Shown: piece after piece, positions 30,805-36,933 of the stretch | Position numbering within the stretch: position 1 is the first letter of the stretch | Layout of the letters: each line of letters begins with the position of its first letter | The notes under the pieces: generated by a model | The model's input: the letters and a program-made list of their open reading frames with translations, nothing else | What the model was told of the DNA's origin: nothing | Databases searched by the model: none | Source: an uncultured Lachnospiraceae bacterium | GTDB taxonomy: Bacteria > Bacillota > Clostridia > Lachnospirales > Lachnospiraceae | Assembly (NCBI GenBank): GCA_947063675.1 | Contig: CAMSTM010000015.1 | Coordinates: 1 to 36,933 of the forward strand | DNA length: 36,933 nucleotides | Direction of reading: 5' to 3' | Position numbers and translations under genes: made by a program

Positions 30805-31356
30805 TTACCTCGTATATATAATTTTTTCCGCCATGGCGTCGCCGGCTTCTTTATCTTCCAGATATTCAAGAATCATCAGTCCGAAATCAATTGCGCATCC
30901 CATCCCCCGTCCGGTAATGATATTTCCGTCTCTTACCGCCGACTCATAAGTGACCTCTGCTCCGGTAAGCTCCTCCTCAAAGCCCGGATAGGCAATCGCC
31001 TTTTTTCCTTTTAAAAGACCTCTGTGCCCGAGAATCGACGGTGCCGCGCAGATTGCGCACACGGTTTTCCCGACTGCCGCAAAGGCGTCCACCTGTTCCA
31101 TCAGCATATCGCAGGCTTCCAGATTCTTCGTCCCCGGCATCCCTCCCGGCAGGACAATCACATCCACTGCGCCAAAGTCCACATCTTCAATCAGGCAGTC
31201 CATCTGTACCGAAATCTGATGGGAACCAGTCACTGTCTTTTCGCCGGTAACCGATACCATCTGAGTGTCTATCTTCTGCCTGCGCAGAATATCCACCACT
31301 GTAAGCGCTTCTATTTCCTCGTAACCTGTGCCAAAAAATACACATACCCTGCTCAT
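30805..31356 (-). CDS. DJ-1/PfpI family protein
   Basis: GTGYEEIEALTVVDILRR, VIVLPGGMPGTKNL, CAICAAPSILGHRGLL. Confidence 0.94.
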   Translation of the reverse strand: MSRVCVFFGTGYEEIEALTVVDILRRQKIDTQMVSVTGEKTVTGSHQISVQMDCLIEDVDFGAVDVIVLPGGMPGTKNLEACDMLMEQVDAFAAVGKTVCAICAAPSILGHRGLLKGKKAIAYPGFEEELTGAEVTYESAVRDGNIITGRGMGCAIDFGLMILEYLEDKEAGDAMAEKIIYTR

Positions 31357-31367
31357 ATCGTAACCCT

Positions 31368-31488
31368 CCGATTATCAGTTCCGCTACAGCCCTCCCGGCA
31401 TCCCCTTGTCTGGAAGGATTTCCGGCCGTCTCAGCGTCCTGAAATCCTTCCGGCGCCGTCCGGGCTTTCGCCGATTATTAGTTCCGCT
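31368..31488. repeat. Dispersed structured element copy B (core 31376-31465) with flanking 18-bp direct repeat
   Basis: ccgattatcagttccgct (31368-31385) / ccgattattagttccgct (31471-31488); inner perfect 11-bp inverted repeat ggaaggatttc/gaaatccttcc; shared blocks with copy A. Confidence 0.75.
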
Positions 31489-31544
31489 TCGCCGCGGATA
31501 ATATTTATTTTACCATTAAATCACATGAATTTCCAATAAACGAT

Positions 31545-31573
31545 TTGTAAACTTTATTAAGAAAAGCTATAAT
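31545..31573 (+). promoter_or_regulatory. Putative sigma-A promoter (TTGTAA-17-TATAAT) for CYTH gene
   Basis: -35 at 31545-31550, -10 at 31568-31573, 17-bp spacer. Confidence 0.65.
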
Positions 31574-31604
31574 AAATTAAGAATCGGAAGGAGACCTGTT
31601 TTAT

Positions 31605-32102
31605 ATGGAAATAGAACGTAAATTTCTAATCAAAGAGCTGCCCGAAAATCTTTCCTCTTATAAGTGTCTTGTCATTGAGCAGGCCTATCTGTGTACGGAG
31701 CCCGTTGTCCGCATCCGCAGGCAGGATGAGGATTATTATCTGACCTATAAAGGAGGCGGGCTTATGTCAAGGGAGGAATACAATCTTCCTCTAAATAAGA
31801 AGGCATACGAGCATCTTCTCACAAAAGCCGACGGAAATATCATTTCCAAAAAGCGATACCTGATTCCCATTTCCAATCCTGTTTTCAGGAACGACTATAC
31901 AGTCCCTAAAAAAAACGTTGATTTAAAAATCGAGCTGGATATTTTTGAGCCACCCTTTGCCCCGCTCATCCTTGCGGAGGTAGAATTTTCGGATGAGGAA
32001 ATGGCACTGGCTTTTATTCCGCCGCCATGGCTTTGTAAGGATGTGACCGACAATCCCGAATACCATAATTCCAACATGTCGCGCAGGGTTTTCAGGCTAT
32101 AA
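31605..32102 (+). CDS. CYTH domain-containing protein
   Basis: MEIERKFLIKELP ... VVRIRRQDEDYYLTYKGGG ... ISKKRYLIP ... IELDIFEPPFAPLILAEVEFSDEEMALAF. Confidence 0.93.
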   Translation: MEIERKFLIKELPENLSSYKCLVIEQAYLCTEPVVRIRRQDEDYYLTYKGGGLMSREEYNLPLNKKAYEHLLTKADGNIISKKRYLIPISNPVFRNDYTVPKKNVDLKIELDIFEPPFAPLILAEVEFSDEEMALAFIPPPWLCKDVTDNPEYHNSNMSRRVFRL

Positions 32103-32177
32103 CTTCATAGCCGGCATGTGCGGCACTCCCGGCCCACACTCCTCTGCCGCCCGGTCCGTCGCCCTCTTATGTCAGTC

Positions 32178-32226
32178 AGGGGCTGCCTCTTTTACGACTT
32201 TTCATTCGTCGAAGCGGCAGCCCCTT
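32178..32226. terminator. Terminator between convergent CYTH and malQ genes
   Basis: ggggctgcc (32179-32187) / ggcagcccc (32216-32224) with nested cgac/gtcg. Confidence 0.75.
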
Positions 32227-32244
32227 AATAATTTTTTCAGTTTC

Positions 32245-33747
32245 TCATCTCACTCTTCCGTACAGCTTACACAAATCATAAATTTTTTCCGCGAGCCCTT
32301 CCGGAATCTGTCCCTTTGTCATTCTCCACTTCCAGTTTGTTCCAAGGGTGGAGGGCACGTTGATTCTCGCTTCGCTTCCAAGCCCCAGATAATCCTGCAT
32401 GGGAATTACGGCCGTATCCGAAACGCTTCCAAGAGCCGCCCGGATGAAATTCCACTCCAGCTCCCGGCTGTTTTTGATGTTCAGATATTTTCTGGCAAAG
32501 CTGCGGTCACGTCTGCTGATAGCCTGATACCAGCCAACCGTGGTATCGTTGTCATGGGTTCCGGTGTACACTACAGAATTTGCCGTATAATTATGGGGCA
32601 GGTAATCGCTTTCCTCCCTGGAGTCAAAGGCGAACTGCAAAACCTTCATTCCCGGATAACCGCTCTTTTTGAGAAGCTGATTGACTGTAGGAGTCAGGAA
32701 ACCCAAATCCTCCGCGATTACCGGTTTGTTGCCGATTTTCTTTTTCATAACCTTAAACAAATCGTATCCGGGTCCCTTTTCCCAGCGTCCGAATTCTGCC
32801 GTGGTATCCCCGAAAGGAATATTGTAATACTCGTCAAATCCTCTGAAATGGTCGATTCTCACTACATCATAGAGCTTATAACAGTAAGAAATTCTCTGAA
32901 TCCACCACGCATACTCCGTTTCTTTGTGATAATCCCATTTATAAAGAGGATTTCCCCAAAGCTGTCCCGTTGCGGAAAAAGCGTCCGGCGGACATCCGGC
33001 CACACCTGTGGGCCTGCGGTTTTCATCCAGCTGGAACAGCTCTGGATTTGCCCACGTGTCCGCGCTGTCAAGGGCCACATAAATCGGGATATCCCCGATA
33101 ATCTTCACGCCCTTGTCATTGGCATACTTTTTCAGTTTCCTCCACTGTGTATCAAACAAGTACTGCTGAAATTCATAAAAAAGTATCTCCTCTTTCAGCT
33201 TTTCCGCGTATTTTTCGATTGCTTCCGGTTTCCGGAGCCGGATGTCCCCGTCCCATTCCGACCAGCTTTTCCCCTTGTAAGAATCCTTCACCGCCATATA
33301 AAGGGAATAATCCGAAAGCCAGAACGCATTCTCCGCCACAAAAGCCTGAAAATCTTCGTTATCTCCAAGCCTGCTGTTATCAAAAGCCTCCTTCAATACC
33401 CGAAAACGGGACTTGTAAATTTTTTCATAATCCACATATGCTTCGCTTCCGCCCCAGTCGCACTCCTCACACTGTTCTTTCGTAAGTAAGCCTTCCTCAA
33501 TTAATTCCTCAAAATCAATGTAATAAGGATTTCCTGCAAATGTTGAAAATGACTGGTAAGGTGAATCGCCGTAACCTGTAGGCCCTAAAGGCAGTATCTG
33601 CCAGTAAGACTGACCCGCTTTCTCCAGAAAATCAACAAATTCATACGCCTCTTTTGAAAATGACCCGATTCCATAGGCAGATGGAATACTGGATACCGGT
33701 AATAATATGCCGCTTGCTCTCATCGTTTCTCTCCTACGTTTATTCAA
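32245..33747 (-). CDS. malQ: 4-alpha-glucanotransferase
   Basis: GILLPVSSIPSAYGIGSFSKEAYEFVDFL, SYWQILPLGPTGYGDSPYQSFSTFAGNPYYIDFE, VRIDHFRGF, GTHDNDTTVGW. Confidence 0.96.
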   Translation of the reverse strand: MNKRRRETMRASGILLPVSSIPSAYGIGSFSKEAYEFVDFLEKAGQSYWQILPLGPTGYGDSPYQSFSTFAGNPYYIDFEELIEEGLLTKEQCEECDWGGSEAYVDYEKIYKSRFRVLKEAFDNSRLGDNEDFQAFVAENAFWLSDYSLYMAVKDSYKGKSWSEWDGDIRLRKPEAIEKYAEKLKEEILFYEFQQYLFDTQWRKLKKYANDKGVKIIGDIPIYVALDSADTWANPELFQLDENRRPTGVAGCPPDAFSATGQLWGNPLYKWDYHKETEYAWWIQRISYCYKLYDVVRIDHFRGFDEYYNIPFGDTTAEFGRWEKGPGYDLFKVMKKKIGNKPVIAEDLGFLTPTVNQLLKKSGYPGMKVLQFAFDSREESDYLPHNYTANSVVYTGTHDNDTTVGWYQAISRRDRSFARKYLNIKNSRELEWNFIRAALGSVSDTAVIPMQDYLGLGSEARINVPSTLGTNWKWRMTKGQIPEGLAEKIYDLCKLYGRVR

Positions 33748-33771
33748 AACCCACTAAGGATTTCCACTATA

Positions 33772-33813
33772 AAAAGAATACCACTTGCGCCAATAATTGC
33801 AAGTGGTATTTTG
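33772..33813 (-). terminator. Rho-independent terminator downstream of thiT
   Basis: Perfect 12-bp stem aataccacttgc/gcaagtggtatt (33777-33788/33799-33810) followed on minus strand by CTTTTT. Confidence 0.75.
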
Positions 33814-33882
33814 ACAACAATTTAAGCCTTCGGAATGATTGTGCAATTTGTACGCGCAGGCCTGTTTCCCAAGGGCAAATTG

Positions 33883-34584
33883 TCAGACCTTCGCCATTTC
33901 CTTTACCCTCTGCAATCCCTGTCTGACCGGCGGAAGCTGCAGAATAATCACAGTAATCAGAGCCTCCGGTCCCAGATAGGAACCGTTATAAGTCAGCGAA
34001 TATACAGGAACGGACATGTTGTAGACGGCGGCATTGGTTCCGAAAAAAATCATCCCTGACAGGAACGAAAAGAAATATCTTCCCAACGCGCCCAGAAGGT
34101 AGCCTTTCGTCAGACCGTTCTTTTTCTCTGAAAATACCCCCGACAGCCCCAATGCCCCGAAGGCAAAAATATAATCGGTAAGCATCTGGGGAATACTGAT
34201 TATGTAGGGGTCTATTACAAGCTGTAAAAAGCCATAGGCCACCGCCCCAAGGAGCCCCGTCCGAAGACCGAACAGATAGCCGATGAGGCACACAAAAAGC
34301 ATACTGCACAGAGTAACGGAGCCTCCCATGGGCATATCCACCAGTTTGACCATACTGGTCACTGTTCCAAGTGCCATTGCCATAGCGGAAAATACCAGTA
34401 CCTTTGTGCTGATTTTTGCCCTGTCTTTGGCGCTGCCGGAGGCCGCATCTCCTGCATTGCCTATCATACACCCAATCAGAAAAACAGCCAGCATTAACGC
34501 CACAAGCACACCGTAGCCCGCACCGGTCAACTCAAAGTAATTGCCCCACTCCTCGTCAATAATTTCTCTCACAAAAACTTCCAT
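33883..34584 (-). CDS. thiT: Energy-coupled thiamine transporter ThiT
   Basis: Multi-TM protein with MAMALGTVTSMVKLVDMPMGGSVTLCSMLFVCLIGYLFGLRTGLLGAVAYGFLQLVIDPYI; preceded by TPP riboswitch. Confidence 0.94.
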   Translation of the reverse strand: MEVFVREIIDEEWGNYFELTGAGYGVLVALMLAVFLIGCMIGNAGDAASGSAKDRAKISTKVLVFSAMAMALGTVTSMVKLVDMPMGGSVTLCSMLFVCLIGYLFGLRTGLLGAVAYGFLQLVIDPYIISIPQMLTDYIFAFGALGLSGVFSEKKNGLTKGYLLGALGRYFFSFLSGMIFFGTNAAVYNMSVPVYSLTYNGSYLGPEALITVIILQLPPVRQGLQRVKEMAKV

Positions 34585-34717
34585 AAAAAAACCTCCTTTG
34601 AATTCATCACAGGAGGAGAGTTCAATTCTTATAAATGCGTGATTTTAATTATTAGAAGGTATGAAACAATTATAGAATAATAGTTTACAGTTATAAAATC
34701 ACGGCATTTACAAAAAT

Positions 34718-34812
34718 CTGCTTCCCTACGCCGGTATTATCCGGTTCAGGTAATGAGGGTCTGCATGCGACTTTTTCGTTCAACATGCCATCTCAGCGAA
34801 AGCTCCCCTAGC
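34718..34812 (-). ncRNA. TPP riboswitch (THI element)
   Basis: Minus strand TAGGGGAGCTTTCGCTGAGATGGCATG...GCATGCAGACCCTCATTACCTGAACCGGATAATACCGGCGTAGGGAAG: CTGAGA, ACCTGAACCGGATAATACCGGCGTAGGGAA core. Confidence 0.96.
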
Positions 34813-34832
34813 GACTTATTTAATTTTTAATT

Positions 34833-34861
34833 AAAATATACCTGTTTGGAGTATTTGTCAA
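34833..34861 (-). promoter_or_regulatory. Sigma-A-type promoter of the thiT riboswitch transcript
   Basis: Minus TTGACA (34856-34861), 17-nt spacer, TATTTT (34833-34838), just upstream of the aptamer. Confidence 0.75.
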
Positions 34862-34930
34862 GTTTTTTATGAAATTTTTATCCGAGCGGTGTCACTGTTC
34901 CGCCTTTGACTTCATAGCTACTGAGCGGTC

Positions 34931-35560
34931 TCATTCCTCCGACAGCTCCAGCTTGCTCACCGAAACCTCGTAGGCGATTCTCTTCTCGGCATCCTCCTCG
35001 GAAATTCTCTTCATATATTCCCTGCTCTGAATCCTTCCCCAGATTTCACATCTGGTTCCCACCGTAAAGTTACTGGCAAATCTGGCGTTCCGTCCCCAGC
35101 AGATGCAGGGTATGTAATCACTTTTTCCATAGGGCCTGTTTACGGCCAGCAGTAAATCAGCAATCTCCCTGCCAAGAGGCGTTTTCCGGTAAATAGGCTC
35201 TTTGCAGATATAACCATCCAGATAAATCTGATTTGTTTTCGAGCTTTCCGGCGTTTCATCCACAAATTCAATTTCCCTTGCAAACACGGAAAGCACCAGA
35301 CGATTTTTGCGCTCCTCGTGGCGGTTATAGGAACGGAACTGCCCCTGAACCATAATACTCAGCCCCTTATAATCATCCTCCACGTTTATAAGACGCTCCG
35401 ATACCATAAGAGGAATGATGTCGTTTGAGTCACTCAGTCTTGGCACATTCACGTCCACCATATAAAAGCCCTCGCCGAAAATCTCATGGCTGAATACGAA
35501 ATCGCTCACGATTTCCCCCATGATTACCACCTGGTTGTTTTCAATTACCTTATCTGTCAT
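34931..35560 (-). CDS. Single-stranded DNA-binding protein-like, two OB-like regions
   Basis: C-terminal half: NQIYLDGYICKEPIYRKTPLGREIADLLLAVNRPYGKSDYIPCICWGRNARFASNFTVGTRCEIWGRIQSREY resembles SSB OB fold; N-terminal half also OB-like. Confidence 0.83.
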   Translation of the reverse strand: MTDKVIENNQVVIMGEIVSDFVFSHEIFGEGFYMVDVNVPRLSDSNDIIPLMVSERLINVEDDYKGLSIMVQGQFRSYNRHEERKNRLVLSVFAREIEFVDETPESSKTNQIYLDGYICKEPIYRKTPLGREIADLLLAVNRPYGKSDYIPCICWGRNARFASNFTVGTRCEIWGRIQSREYMKRISEEDAEKRIAYEVSVSKLELSEE

Positions 35561-35640
35561 TTTTGTTCTCCCTTCTTACACGTTAAGAATTTTTTCCTGT
35601 CATGTATTACTATATATATGAAAAAATTCCGAAAGAAGAA

Positions 35641-35702
35641 CCTTTAGTGACCGCAGGTTTCGACACAGTAACGACTGTGCCCGAAAAAACCAGGTGTAAA
35701 GG
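35641..35702 (-). other. Long nested hairpin in the intergenic region
   Basis: cctttaGTGACCGCAggtttcgAcacagtAACGactgtgCCcgaAAaaaccAGGTGtaaagg: three consecutive paired segments. Confidence 0.7.
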
Positions 35703-35722
35703 ACCGCCGGTTAATTCACGTC

Positions 35723-36445
35723 TTACAGCAGTTCCTTAAAATAAGCAAGCAGCTTTGCGCCGTCAACTGCTTTCTCCTTTTCCGGCCGGGAGAACGGAAA
35801 TTCCTGCTGCGAGGCACACAGGCGCTGTGATATGCCACACTTTTGCTGCGCGCAAGAGCTCTGCGGAGTGCAGAGCCGCTCCGGGTGCCACTGTACGCCG
35901 AAAACCGGAAGATGGCTGTGGCACAGCCCCTCCACTACCCCGTCGTCCGCATACTGCACATACGCAATTCCCTGACCCGGACGGTCAAGGCCCTGATGAT
36001 GGGCACTGTTTACCACAAAGCTTTCACCGTATATGTCCTTTAAGAAGCCCTCCGGCGCCACCGTCATATGGAACCGGTCCCCTTCCTGATATTCGTGAGC
36101 CGCGCTCTCCGGAAGATGCTGTACCATATCCCCTCCAAAATAAATATTAATAAGCTGCATCCCCTTGCAGATGCCGAGCACCGGCTTTCTGTCGGAGACA
36201 AAGGCCCTTAGAATTTCCATTTGAATCCTGTCAAGCTCCGAATCAAAAAAACGGGTCCCGTTTGGAAGCTGTCCGAACAGTCTTGGGTCAATATCCCCTC
36301 CTCCCGGTAAAATCAGCCCGTCATAGGCGCAGGTACTCGGCACATGCAGGGAGGTTTTTGCATGCACCCCCAAATGCCTCATGGCGTTTTCGTAATTTGA
36401 TGTTTTTTCGGTTTCTCCGGCAATCAATACTTTTTTCAAATTCAA
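35723..36445 (-). CDS. Gamma-glutamyl-gamma-aminobutyrate hydrolase family (peptidase C26)
   Basis: YDGLILPGGGDIDPRLFGQ, VLGICKGMQLINIYFGG, NSAHHQGL, VQWHPERL. Confidence 0.93.
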   Translation of the reverse strand: MNLKKVLIAGETEKTSNYENAMRHLGVHAKTSLHVPSTCAYDGLILPGGGDIDPRLFGQLPNGTRFFDSELDRIQMEILRAFVSDRKPVLGICKGMQLINIYFGGDMVQHLPESAAHEYQEGDRFHMTVAPEGFLKDIYGESFVVNSAHHQGLDRPGQGIAYVQYADDGVVEGLCHSHLPVFGVQWHPERLCTPQSSCAQQKCGISQRLCASQQEFPFSRPEKEKAVDGAKLLAYFKELL

Positions 36446-36624
36446 TGACCTGCATCAATATCCATACACTTACAATTACATTTACTGTATGCAGGGGAGG
36501 CAGGGAATGATACATGATTAAAAATTTCTATCTCACTTGTATCTCCCCCGCAAATCAAATATACTATAAGCACCAGTCTGCCAAAAGCAGCAACATGCCA
36601 AATTAATTTACCGGAGGAAACGCC

Positions 36625-36897
36625 ATGCCCCTTACCAAGGACAGCTACGCTCACGAAATCATCAATGACGACACAAGACTGCAGCTCCACTTTTCACTGA
36701 TAAAAGACGGGCATTATTTTTATTCCCCTCCCCACTGGCATGGCCATCTGGAAATCGTTTATATTCAAAAAGGAGAAATGACCGCAAGAGTCAATGAACA
36801 GCAGTACCGCCTTTCGGACAACGATTTGCTGATTGTCAATTCCAGAGAGCTCCATTCCACCAAAAGCTCCGAGAACATAGAGGATCTGCCAGGTTGA
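36625..36897 (+). pseudogene. AraC family regulator, N-terminal cupin fragment only; truncated at the right edge
   Basis: FSLIKDGHYFYSPPHWHGHLEIVYIQKGEMTARVNEQQYRLSDNDLLIVNSRELHS is a typical AraC-type cupin; stop after SSENIEDLPG, no HTH in the remaining 36 nt. Confidence 0.6.
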
Positions 36898-36933
36898 TGA
36901 AGAGAGAGAAGTCGGAGCATTAGGATAATATTT

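Noticed and set aside
32116-33489. 457-aa plus-strand ORF
   Set aside because: Entirely antisense to malQ apart from its 5' end; composition looks like a mirror-frame artefact with no recognisable domain.
1-36933. CRISPR arrays, tRNA/rRNA genes, transposases, phage or defence modules
   Set aside because: None seen: no regularly spaced short repeats beyond those listed, no cloverleaf sequences recognised, no ORF resembling recombinases or defence proteins.

Overview
The window looks like a chromosomal segment of a spore-forming, Lachnospiraceae-like Clostridia bacterium. Most genes lie on the minus strand. It is largely conserved housekeeping content: an AraC-type membrane regulator, a GH73-like cell-wall glucosaminidase, the spoIIAA-spoIIAB-sigF operon, folC, FapA/DUF342, valS, truA, AI-2E/engB/lon/clpX/clpP/tig, a SASP, greA, malQ, a TPP-riboswitch/thiT unit, a tandem-OB SSB-like gene and a C26 peptidase. 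I saw no CRISPR array, rRNA, tRNA, transposase or obvious defence system. The most interesting signals are non-coding. (1) Two copies of a ~90-nt dispersed element sit just upstream of the truA and DJ-1 start regions. They share conserved terminal blocks, but their central stems differ in sequence and still self-pair. The truA copy is bracketed by a 23-bp direct repeat that re-creates the ENPWEV-stop end of the upstream dehydrogenase. (2) A 78-bp GC-rich tandem repeat fills nearly all the space where the spoIIA promoter should be. (3) A long nested hairpin lies between the C26 peptidase and SSB-like genes. (4) The thiT leader has an unusual terminator-like hairpin containing the RBS. (5) A Cys-rich hairpin-encoded insertion occurs in the C26 peptidase. 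(6) An abruptly truncated AraC gene sits at the right edge. All calls are from reading the sequence; no searches were run.
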